A program made the position numbers and the translations under genes. A stretch of DNA of 64,000 nt from Pedobacter steynii (GTDB lineage: Bacteria; Bacteroidota; Bacteroidia; Sphingobacteriales; Sphingobacteriaceae), in NCBI RefSeq assembly GCF_900103665.1, contig NZ_FNGY01000002.1:434001-498000 (forward strand), in the 5' to 3' direction. Positions 52,196 to 60,129 of this stretch are shown piece by piece (the first letter of the stretch is position 1; the number at the start of each line of letters is the position of its first letter). A model generated the notes under the pieces. That model saw nothing but the letters and a program-made list of their open reading frames with translations, had not been told where the DNA came from and did not search any database.

Positions 52196-52819
52196 CTAAG
52201 GTTTGAGATTTTTATAATAATATGCAATTGCCTGGCCCAGGGATGAAATGTGCAGCTTCTCGTAGATCCGTTTTGTATGCGTATTGATGGTGTGAAAACT
52301 CAGTCCCAGTTGATCGGCAACCATTTTATAGCTTAAACCTTCTGCGAGTAAACACAAGACTTCATTTTCCTTCGGACTTAAGGGGGATTTTTTGTCCGAT
52401 GGCCTAAAATAGTCCAGTACCCTTTGGGCAATTGCCGGATTCATTGCTGCCCCGCCTTCATTCACTTCTTCTATTGCCTGCAAGATCCGTTGTGGTTTAT
52501 CATTCTTTAAAATATAACCACTGGCACCATTTTTTATGCTGGTAAAGATTTTTTCGTTGTCGTCATAGGCTGTTTGCATCAGTACCTTTACCTCGGGATA
52601 TTTATTCTTGATCAACCTTAATCCCTCCAACCCGTCCACCTCGGGCATGTTGATGTCCATGAGGACCACATCCGGATAAAACTGTTCTATATCTGCCAGC
52701 ACATTTTTGCAGTTCAATGCCTCACCTACATATAAAAAATGATCATTCAGACTGAGTAAGGCCCTTAGGCTATCCCGTCTGTCGGCATTATCATCGTATA
52801 TAAAAATGCGAATACTCAT
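52196..52819 (-). CDS. NarL/LuxR-type response regulator
   Basis: 207 aa. Receiver domain with phosphoacceptor Asp55 (VVLMDINMPEVDG) and acidic pocket (YDDN at 8-11); C-terminal LuxR helix-turn-helix (LSPKENEVLCLLAEGLSYKM, HTINTHTKRIYEKL). It lies 44 bp after the histidine kinase gene and should be its partner. Targets are unknown. Confidence 0.94.
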   Translation of the reverse strand: MSIRIFIYDDNADRRDSLRALLSLNDHFLYVGEALNCKNVLADIEQFYPDVVLMDINMPEVDGLEGLRLIKNKYPEVKVLMQTAYDDNEKIFTSIKNGASGYILKNDKPQRILQAIEEVNEGGAAMNPAIAQRVLDYFRPSDKKSPLSPKENEVLCLLAEGLSYKMVADQLGLSFHTINTHTKRIYEKLHISSLGQAIAYYYKNLKP

Positions 52820-52863
52820 AATTCAAATATACAAAGCATATCCTGCACCGGGCTGTAATTAAT

Positions 52864-55743
52864 TTAAGGGACAAGAGGAATACTGGCTGATATGGTCGTG
52901 CCTTTGTTCGGTCCGGAGCTGACCAGGAAAACCCCATGTAATTCCTCTGTCCGTTTTCGCATATTGGCCAGGCCATTTCCCTGATGCGAACTGGCTTCAA
53001 ATCCAATTCCATTATCAGTGATGCTGAGTTTAATATGGTGGTTTTCCATTTCCATGCGAATGTTGAGCTGGCCCGCCTTACTGTATTTTGCCGCATTGTT
53101 AATCGCCTCTTTGGTAATCAGGACGATGTTTTTTCTCAGGCTAATGTCTTGAACGGCTTTGTCTATTTCAGGCGCTATTTTAATCTTGTAGTCGATCTCG
53201 GTTGCACTTAGGATGTCATTGGCAAAGTTCTTTATCCTGCTGCTCATGGTCATAAATTCGTCCTTTCCTGGTTTCATACTCCAGATGATATCTCCGATTT
53301 TGTCTGCAAGGTTCTTGCTCTGGTTTTCTATCTTTTCCAGAATCTTTCTCGCCTGTTTCGGATCTTTATTCAACAAGTGATTGGCTACGGCACTGTTGAC
53401 CTGTAAGCTGCTGAGTGATGCTCCGATATCATCATGCAGATCAGCAGTAATCTTATTGCGTTGTTGTTCCAGCGCAAATGTTTGTTCAAAGGCAATCTTC
53501 TGACGGTTCAGTTTTCTGATGTTTAGCCACCAAAAGATTAAACCAGTGCCAAGGAAGACCATCAATATCCAAAACCATTTGGTCCTATAAAAGGGGGTCT
53601 TCAGGTAGAAATGAATGGTCAGCTGCTGCTTACTGATGTGATTGTTGATGTCTACCGCCCGAACGTATAAATCATTGTCGCCACTGTTGAGTTGAATATT
53701 TAAAGTATTTCCTTCCATTTTGTTCCAGTGATGCGGACCATTTAAGGCATATTGAAGGTTCTTAAAATGCCCGCCGGGTTCTATTCCTGCAAACTGAAGT
53801 GCAATATTATTTTGATGACTTTCCAGTGTATAATCATTGCTGATGGCAGTTTTAACCTGGTTTATTTTGACGCCTGTGAGCACCGGGATCACTTCAAAAC
53901 CAGGATTTCTATAGTTGGCAGGGATTTTAGCAACTCCATTTTCTGTTGCCGCATACAAAGTATCCCGGTAAAGGGCGAGGTCATTGATAATATTGGAGGG
54001 CAGGCCATCGGTTTTTGATAAATTCTTTAAGGAATACCGGAAGTTGGGCGCAGGTCCTGCATATTCGAGAATACTGATTCCCGTTTTACTGCCAATCCAG
54101 ATTTTGTTTCCGGCGGCGAGCATTTTCGTGATATTTCCTGGCAAACCGATGTCTTCACTAATGGTTGCAATCTGCTGATCATCTTTAAAAATAACGAGAC
54201 TGCCACTGGTGGTACTTGCCCATAAAGTGCCGTCTGCAGCAAAGGTTAGAGAGGTCAGCTTTTTTTCTGAGAAGCCTTTAAAAGGAATGAATTCCGAAAC
54301 ATTGAGGTCATGGCGGTACTTATACAAGCCCTTCGCACCAATGTAATAAATCACATTTTGACCTGCTTTAACAAGATTTAAAGTCCTGTCGTAAGCACTG
54401 TTTAATGTCCGGGTCATTTGTCTGCGCACATTTAATTCAATTAATCCCGCAGTACTGCCAAGGATAATAAGGCTGTCGTTGAGCGCAATGGCAGTCTTTA
54501 AGGAGGCCCGGGTGCCTTTTGCATTCAATACACCAACATATTTCCGGAAATTGAGGCTGTAGCCGGCGTCGCTGATGGTGACGATATCAGTTCCAATGTT
54601 GATGATTTTCCTATGCCATGGGAAAAGCGCGTTTACGGCAATGTCGTGCTTCCGATATTGCCCGTTCTTTACCTGTAAAACCTGGCCATAATAATTGCCG
54701 GCAAAGATCTCCCCCTTCGCATTTACGGCGAGACTTAAAAAATTGGGGTTTATAAAGTCTGCATTGGTAGTGATTTTCTGTATCCCGTTTTGGCTGTAGT
54801 ATAAGAGCCCCTGATCGAGTGTTGCCACCCAGAGGTTTTTATGGCGGTCAATATAAGCGCAGTTTACCGCAAACCGGCTGGGGATGGTATGGCGTAAGGT
54901 CAGCGTTTTTTGATCCATAATATGGATAAACCCTTTACTGTTGATCACACTCAGGTTCTGGCCTGAAAATTTATGCCAGTAATCCGGGCCCAGTTTGGTA
55001 ACGGAGTCTACGGTATAAGAAAATGGCTTTATGTTTTGAACGGAAACTTTGTAAACGTTTTGCTCAGAAAACAGGTAAATGTCATTGTTGCCCAATGTTT
55101 TCGGGATGATCCGGGGACCTGTAGGGATCGATATCTGAGCTGTTTCTTTACCTTTCTGACTAAGAGTGATCCTTGTATAATGCCGCTTATTTTTTAGGAG
55201 AACTTCTGTAATTGCAAAATCAACGGGTTGGTTTTTTACGAGGATGGTAAAAAAGCCATCATTTTTACCACGCTGTTGGGATACCTGTTTATTTTTTAAA
55301 AATACAATGCCCAAATCATTGTGAAAGCGGATGGTCCCATCTGCCATCCCCGTCATCCCGAGCAATGACTTTGCCATTTCAGTTAATTGTTTATTGCCTT
55401 GATAGGTGATGAACTTATTGTTGATCTCATCAAAATAAGCAGGTGTTTGTTTATAGGCATTTACCCAAATGGTCCCATCGGGAGATTTTAGAACCTGTAG
55501 GATATCATTTGATGGCAGACCATCCCTGACGGAGAAATTTTGGAAATATCTGCCGTCAAAACGGGAAACCCCATTGTCCGTTGCCAGCCATAGAAAGCCC
55601 TTATTGTCTTCCAGGATATCATAAATATGATTGCTTGGCAAACCTTCATTTGTGCTCAGTGCATTTAATTTAAGATAGGGCTGCGCTTTTGTCAGAAGGC
55701 AAAAACAACATAAAAAGGCGAAGGTGAGGAGCGGCTTTTTGAT
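52864..55743 (-). CDS. Propeller-type hybrid-like sensor histidine kinase (start codon unusual)
   Basis: About 959 aa. The N-terminal two-component beta-propeller repeats (GLPSNHIYDILEDNKGFLWL, GLPSNDILQVL) are followed by a Y_Y_Y domain (SGDNDLYVRAVD), one membrane segment (FWILMVFLGTGLIFWWL), a HisKA_3 domain (ADLHDDIGASLSSLQ) and an ATPase domain (ITDNGIGFEAS). The first ATG-like start inside the frame (TTG 55641) would cut into the first propeller repeat. The signal peptide KKPLLTFAFLCCFCLL is encoded further upstream in the same frame, and the only plausible start is ATC at 55741-55743, just after a stop. The response regulator follows. The ligand is unknown; such systems often read glycans in Bacteroidota. 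Confidence 0.88.
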   Translation of the reverse strand: MKKPLLTFAFLCCFCLLTKAQPYLKLNALSTNEGLPSNHIYDILEDNKGFLWLATDNGVSRFDGRYFQNFSVRDGLPSNDILQVLKSPDGTIWVNAYKQTPAYFDEINNKFITYQGNKQLTEMAKSLLGMTGMADGTIRFHNDLGIVFLKNKQVSQQRGKNDGFFTILVKNQPVDFAITEVLLKNKRHYTRITLSQKGKETAQISIPTGPRIIPKTLGNNDIYLFSEQNVYKVSVQNIKPFSYTVDSVTKLGPDYWHKFSGQNLSVINSKGFIHIMDQKTLTLRHTIPSRFAVNCAYIDRHKNLWVATLDQGLLYYSQNGIQKITTNADFINPNFLSLAVNAKGEIFAGNYYGQVLQVKNGQYRKHDIAVNALFPWHRKIINIGTDIVTISDAGYSLNFRKYVGVLNAKGTRASLKTAIALNDSLIILGSTAGLIELNVRRQMTRTLNSAYDRTLNLVKAGQNVIYYIGAKGLYKYRHDLNVSEFIPFKGFSEKKLTSLTFAADGTLWASTTSGSLVIFKDDQQIATISEDIGLPGNITKMLAAGNKIWIGSKTGISILEYAGPAPNFRYSLKNLSKTDGLPSNIINDLALYRDTLYAATENGVAKIPANYRNPGFEVIPVLTGVKINQVKTAISNDYTLESHQNNIALQFAGIEPGGHFKNLQYALNGPHHWNKMEGNTLNIQLNSGDNDLYVRAVDINNHISKQQLTIHFYLKTPFYRTKWFWILMVFLGTGLIFWWLNIRKLNRQKIAFEQTFALEQQRNKITADLHDDIGASLSSLQVNSAVANHLLNKDPKQARKILEKIENQSKNLADKIGDIIWSMKPGKDEFMTMSSRIKNFANDILSATEIDYKIKIAPEIDKAVQDISLRKNIVLITKEAINNAAKYSKAGQLNIRMEMENHHIKLSITDNGIGFEASSHQGNGLANMRKRTEELHGVFLVSSGPNKGTTISASIPLVP

Positions 55744-55766
55744 GGGTTAATTTGTTTTTATAAATG

Positions 55767-56888
55767 CTAACGGTAAAGATCTCTCATGGAAAAATTGAAC
55801 TGGCTCATGATCTGTCGCGTCAATTCCCTGTACAGGTCATCATAACTGGGCCTGTTATTGGCAACCCCATTGATAATGGCCTGATCTCTTGCGCTCAGGG
55901 CATTGGGATCTCCGGTATACCTGCCGCTAAGGCTTTCCCAGGTATATTGCGCAGGAATCCGGTCCGAAGCTATTAATTTTTGCGTATGCGCATCCGTGAT
56001 GCGGTAATCCATTATCGCTCTTGAATTGATCACCCTTCGGGTCACATAAACGGTGGCAGAAATTGTTTTGCTACTTTCCGATCCGGCCATTTTATCACTT
56101 TTTACAGGGATCTTTTTGGAGACATTGTAAGAATAAGTATTGGTGGCCAGATTGCTAAACCAGATGTCGTACATATTGATGTCCATAAACTGGTCAACCC
56201 TGATGTCGGATTGCTGCCCGTAGGACAGGCCAAAGAACTTATAATAACTTCGTTCTCCAATAGAATTGAGGTTCCATAAAATGTCGTTCTCGAAAAAATT
56301 GCCGTTGATAGAATAATAGCCAAAGCGCTGATCAAGTTTACTCACCACTACATTCGTGATTGCCGCGTCGTAAGCCTCTTGTTTTTTGAGGATGACATCT
56401 TTATAACCTGGTACATAGGTATCGGCAATCTTCAGAAGATCATAAGCTTTTCGGGCGCTAACCTTGTCTTTACGTGCCAATAGCGCTATTCCCCGGTTGT
56501 ATCTGGCATCGGCGGCAGCTAAAGCAGCTCCTTCTAATTCCTTGTGGTAGTTCTTTGGATGGAAAGCACCGCTTTCTGCTTTCAGATCTGCTGCGGCATC
56601 GTACATTTTTTGTAAGGATTCATAGCCGTCGTAAACCAGGTCCAAAACCTGGCCTTTTTTACCTTTGCTGTCTTTTGCTGCAGCGATGTCCTGTTGATAT
56701 TTTGTCGCTGCTTCCTGATAGGCAATGGGAAGAATCCTTTGTGCATTGGCGTCTGAAGGGTTCTTCTTTAAATCATTGATCGCCGCATAGTAAGCCTTAC
56801 CGTATTCTCCTTTGTCAAAGAGTTTCTGGGTAGACTGACAGGAAGAAAATAAGAAGAGGAGGAGGGTTAATTTTAATAGCGTTTTCAT
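55767..56888 (-). CDS. Hypothetical lipoprotein
   Basis: 373 aa, lipobox FLFSSC (Cys17). An N-terminal helical region with TPR-like character (FDKGEYGKAYYAAINDLKKNPSDANAQRIL; YNRGIALLARKDKVSARKAYDLL) is followed by a C-terminal beta-rich part. No family recognised. It lies 23 bp before the kinase on the same strand and may be cotranscribed with it. Confidence 0.7.
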   Translation of the reverse strand: MKTLLKLTLLLFLFSSCQSTQKLFDKGEYGKAYYAAINDLKKNPSDANAQRILPIAYQEAATKYQQDIAAAKDSKGKKGQVLDLVYDGYESLQKMYDAAADLKAESGAFHPKNYHKELEGAALAAADARYNRGIALLARKDKVSARKAYDLLKIADTYVPGYKDVILKKQEAYDAAITNVVVSKLDQRFGYYSINGNFFENDILWNLNSIGERSYYKFFGLSYGQQSDIRVDQFMDINMYDIWFSNLATNTYSYNVSKKIPVKSDKMAGSESSKTISATVYVTRRVINSRAIMDYRITDAHTQKLIASDRIPAQYTWESLSGRYTGDPNALSARDQAIINGVANNRPSYDDLYRELTRQIMSQFNFSMRDLYR

Positions 56889-56964
56889 AAAATTACAATA
56901 AGCTTTACTTAAAGATATGGAATTCTAACCGCCTTTAGGATTTTCTGCTAGTAAAAAACGCTAT

Positions 56965-57012
56965 AAAAAAACGCGCCCGATTGGGACATTGCTCAACCGG
57001 GCGCGTTTTTTT
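56965..57012 (-). terminator. Strong intrinsic terminator of NmrA-like gene
   Basis: A perfect 15-bp stem (56965-56979 with 56998-57012) with an 18-nt loop; the GC-rich core CGCGCCCG is flanked by seven A and seven T. It ends transcription from the gene at 57034 and, by symmetry, any opposing transcript. Confidence 0.85.
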
Positions 57013-57033
57013 AAGTATAGAAATATTGGATCT

Positions 57034-57891
57034 CTAATTCTGGAAATCGTTACTGATGACTGATTTCAGTGTATTTGGTTTCTTTCCGGTTACCTTTTCG
57101 ACATCATTGGTCGTAAAGCCTACATGGTGATTCGCAATCACAGAATATACTGAGTTCATGTAAAGTGCCACAAAATCAGGGGCACCTGCTTCTTTAAGCA
57201 CAGCGATGTATTGTTCCGGACTTGGCTGAGGATAAACAATTGTCTTACCGGTCACTTCGGTAAGGATCGCAGCCGCGTCAAAATAAGTCAGGGATTCCGG
57301 ACCGGTTAACTCATAAGTTTTTTTTGAGTGACCGTCCTCAGTCAACACTGCAGCAGCGGTAGCTGCAATATCTGCTACGTCGATAAAACCTACTTTACCA
57401 TCACCGGCAGTGGCGAATGTAATCCCTCTCTGCATAATGTTTTCCCATTCATAATTTTTGAAGTTCTGTGCAAAGAATGAAGCCTTTAGAATGGTGTAAT
57501 CAAAACCATCTTTCTCCAGTCTGGCTTCTGTTTTTAGATGAAAGGACATGCGCTCGCCCATCTCTTCCGATTTTAAAGCGGATAGATAAACTACCCTTAA
57601 TATGCCTTTTGATTTTAGAAAATCTAGGAAAGGATTGATCAGTTGGTCCATTTCCAAAACCATAGCAGGGCCAAGCAGGAAAACGCTATCTACACCGGCA
57701 GTGGCTGCTTCAAAGGTAGAAGGATCATCAAAAGAGAAATGAACCAGCTCATCTGATAATCCAAGCTTTGCTTTAGATTCTTCTACATTTCTGGTTCCCG
57801 CAAGAAAGGGGATTTTTTTTGCCTGAAGTTCTTTAATTAGTGCCTTACCAATTGCACCGGTAGCGCCTGTTACTAAAATTTTATTTGCCAT
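57034..57891 (-). CDS. NmrA-like NAD(P)-binding oxidoreductase
   Basis: 285 aa from ATG 57891 (MANKILVTGATGAIGKAL); the frame upstream crosses the divergent promoter. GATGAIG is the Rossmann glycine motif of atypical short-chain dehydrogenases; the family (NmrA, QorB/YtfG-like) lacks the classical YxxxK pair and often acts on quinones or senses redox state. It diverges from an HxlR gene that probably controls it. Confidence 0.88.
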   Translation of the reverse strand: MANKILVTGATGAIGKALIKELQAKKIPFLAGTRNVEESKAKLGLSDELVHFSFDDPSTFEAATAGVDSVFLLGPAMVLEMDQLINPFLDFLKSKGILRVVYLSALKSEEMGERMSFHLKTEARLEKDGFDYTILKASFFAQNFKNYEWENIMQRGITFATAGDGKVGFIDVADIAATAAAVLTEDGHSKKTYELTGPESLTYFDAAAILTEVTGKTIVYPQPSPEQYIAVLKEAGAPDFVALYMNSVYSVIANHHVGFTTNDVEKVTGKKPNTLKSVISNDFQN

Positions 57892-57917
57892 TTTTTTCTG
57901 TATTTTATTTTCAATAG

Positions 57918-57930
57918 TTACTTTTAGTAA
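57918..57930. promoter_or_regulatory. Candidate HxlR operator
   Basis: TTACT-TTT-AGTAA is a palindrome in the 60-bp space between the NmrA-like and HxlR genes. TACT...AGTA half-sites are known for HxlR/DUF24 regulators such as YodB, though with a longer spacer. Confidence 0.45.
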
Positions 57931-57951
57931 TACAATAATAAGAGGTAACCA

Positions 57952-58404
57952 ATGGATAAACAAGAAGGTACAGCAGCGTTACCTAATAACACCGGTGTAA
58001 CTATTGCTGGGAATGAGGGCTTTAAAGACAACAGAAAGTTACAGGAAATTTTTCAGAATGCGAATACCATTGCCAATGAGATTTGTCCCGTGAGGGATGT
58101 CATTGCCAGGATCAGCGATAAGTGGAGCATTTTGTCTATTTATGCCCTGGGTGCTTATGGGAAACTTCGGTTCAGTGAGCTGATTCAAAAGATTGATGGC
58201 ATTTCTCACCGGATGCTGACTGTCACTTTGAGAAACCTGGAAGGAGATGGCTTTATCAAAAGAAAGGTTCATGCAGAAGTGCCGCCAAGGGTAGATTATG
58301 AGCTTACTGAGCTGGGGCATAGCCTGATGCAGCAATTGTCCGGAATCATCGGCTGGGCAGAAGCAAATGGTCCGGAGATCCTTGCTTTCCGAAATAAAAA
58401 ATAA
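57952..58404 (+). CDS. HxlR-family redox-type regulator
   Basis: 150 aa. Winged helix-turn-helix of the HxlR/DUF24 type (ARISDKWSILSIYALGAYGKL, RFSELIQKIDGISHRMLTVTLRNLEGDGFIKRKV). Cys45 in ICPVRDVI is at the place of the redox-sensing cysteine of YodB and relatives. It likely represses the divergent NmrA-like oxidoreductase until quinone or electrophile stress modifies that Cys. Confidence 0.88.
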   Translation: MDKQEGTAALPNNTGVTIAGNEGFKDNRKLQEIFQNANTIANEICPVRDVIARISDKWSILSIYALGAYGKLRFSELIQKIDGISHRMLTVTLRNLEGDGFIKRKVHAEVPPRVDYELTELGHSLMQQLSGIIGWAEANGPEILAFRNKK

Positions 58405-58613
58405 GCTAAACCTTTTCTATACATTCTGCGTTTTGCCTGAGGATGAATCTATGCAGAGGGCCTGCGAATTCAACAAAATAGCCAGGTTGGAAGGTAGATG
58501 CTTACCGGATTTATAAAGGTTTGAATTTGAAACTGTTCGGGGATACGATTAAGAAATAGGAAAAGAAAAGGCGGCAGTAACATACAATATGTCTATTTTT
58601 TGGTAGATAAATG

Positions 58614-58621
58614 TATATTTG
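58614..58621 (+). promoter_or_regulatory. -7 box of small protein/CBS kinase operon
   Basis: TATATTTG matches the Bacteroidota -7 consensus exactly, 28 bp before the ATG at 58650. The -33 element is not evident at the usual distance. Confidence 0.35.
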
Positions 58622-58649
58622 ATTCAATAATTAATTAAAAAATCGTTTT

Positions 58650-59003
58650 ATGAATGAAGTGGATAGGACCTATAATATTAATTTAAGTTTCGAGGAAATA
58701 AAGCTCCCGCCATTTCAGGATATTCTGGTGCTTGCAAAAAACTCGGTACAGGGGAAAATAGGACTTTCTAAATCATTTGAATTACTCGTGCCCAATGGTT
58801 TCGAGATTATTGATATTAATGATGGCATGATTGAAACCATTTTTGTCCATAAGAACATTCTTGCTAAGATCTCAAAAGAAAAAGTAATCCAGATTCTGCA
58901 AAATAATGTGTTTCCTTTTATCTCAGAAGGAGAACTCATCAGCGTGAATTTCAAAGTAAATATTTCTGTGAAAGATATCGTCTTTAAAGACTCTGATTTA
59001 TGA
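58650..59003 (+). CDS. Hypothetical protein coupled to CBS kinase
   Basis: 117 aa, soluble, no signal peptide. Two halves each of mixed beta/alpha pattern; no family recognised. Its last codons overlap the next gene by 4 bp (ATGA arrangement), which strongly implies translational coupling, so it may be a partner or regulator of that kinase. Confidence 0.7.
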   Translation: MNEVDRTYNINLSFEEIKLPPFQDILVLAKNSVQGKIGLSKSFELLVPNGFEIIDINDGMIETIFVHKNILAKISKEKVIQILQNNVFPFISEGELISVNFKVNISVKDIVFKDSDL

Positions 59004-60004
59004 ATATAGCTTCTCTTATTAGATATGATTATGCGAGTCTTGATGGTTATCAGGGAGTGCACATTGCCCGTGGTCATCAGGCAATAGCAAACGGTCTTGT
59101 TGTTTTGGATGAGAATATGCCGATAGGGGTGTTGACCTCCGTGGATCTTGCCAGAAAACACCATATGATCATTATGGACTGTTTAAGTCCGAAACCAACA
59201 GTAGATAAAGCAGATAAGATCAGTAAAGTGCTGGAGGTGATGAAAGGAAGCGGACATGATGTTTTGATGGTCTATGATCAGCAGGTTTTTTTGGGTACAA
59301 TCTCGCAACATGATATCCTGAATCATTTACATGCCAACCTTAACCGTCAGCGGCTTTCGTTGCAGTCTGTGGCCCATGACCTGAGAAGCCCGATTGCTTC
59401 GATTAAAATGTTAGGGAACATGTTGCAGGAAAACCTGATCCTGGTTGAAAATAAACAACTGGTAGATTATTTAAACCAGAGCTGCGACTTCGCACAGAAA
59501 ATAATCGAAGATATCCTGCTGACAGAACAGACTTTCGAGGAAATGGTGAATTATTCTGTAGAGAATTTCGATGAGCTGGTCGAAGAATGTGCTGCTGGTC
59601 TTTCTACAGAACTGGAAAAAAAGCAATTGGAGCTGCAAACAGATCTGAGATTTGGTAAATCGGTTAAAATGGACCGCCCCAAGTTTAAAAGAGCGATTTA
59701 CAACCTGATTTCCAACAGCATTAAATTTACCAATCAGCATGGGAAAATTGAGTTGTCTACATTGATTACAGACAATATGCTGAAGCTGGTGGTGAAAGAT
59801 AATGGGATCGGAATCCCTGAAAATATTCAGGGACAGATTTTTGATAAATTTACCCGTGCCAAAAGACCGGGAACCGCGGGCGAACCTACTACGGGCTTGG
59901 GAATGTACCTGACCAAAAGAATTGTAGAGCTGCATGATGGCAGTATTCAGGTGGAAAGTGACGGGAAAAACGGAACTTGCTTCTCTGTCTTTCTGCCCTT
60001 GTAA
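59000..60004 (+). CDS. Soluble CBS-domain histidine kinase
   Basis: 334 aa. A tandem CBS pair at about 5-110 (VVLDENMPIGVLTSVDLARK; SGHDVLMVYDQQVFLGTISQHD) replaces the usual PAS or membrane sensor. Then come HisKA with His126 (QSVAHDLRSPIASI) and HATPase (NLISNSIKFTN, DNGIGIPENIQGQIFDKFTR, GLGMYLTKRI). CBS pairs bind adenine nucleotides, so it may sense energy charge or a nucleotide messenger. No response regulator is adjacent. Confidence 0.9.
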   Translation: MNIASLIRYDYASLDGYQGVHIARGHQAIANGLVVLDENMPIGVLTSVDLARKHHMIIMDCLSPKPTVDKADKISKVLEVMKGSGHDVLMVYDQQVFLGTISQHDILNHLHANLNRQRLSLQSVAHDLRSPIASIKMLGNMLQENLILVENKQLVDYLNQSCDFAQKIIEDILLTEQTFEEMVNYSVENFDELVEECAAGLSTELEKKQLELQTDLRFGKSVKMDRPKFKRAIYNLISNSIKFTNQHGKIELSTLITDNMLKLVVKDNGIGIPENIQGQIFDKFTRAKRPGTAGEPTTGLGMYLTKRIVELHDGSIQVESDGKNGTCFSVFLPL

Positions 60005-60129
60005 TTGTTGCAGGACCTATTCCCCGTTTTTCTTCCTCCTGCCATGCTCCCGCATGGATAAATTTTCAGAAATAGATATTCGATCTTATCTTTATTTTTA
60101 GCTAAAATATGGGCTATAAATTCCAAAAG

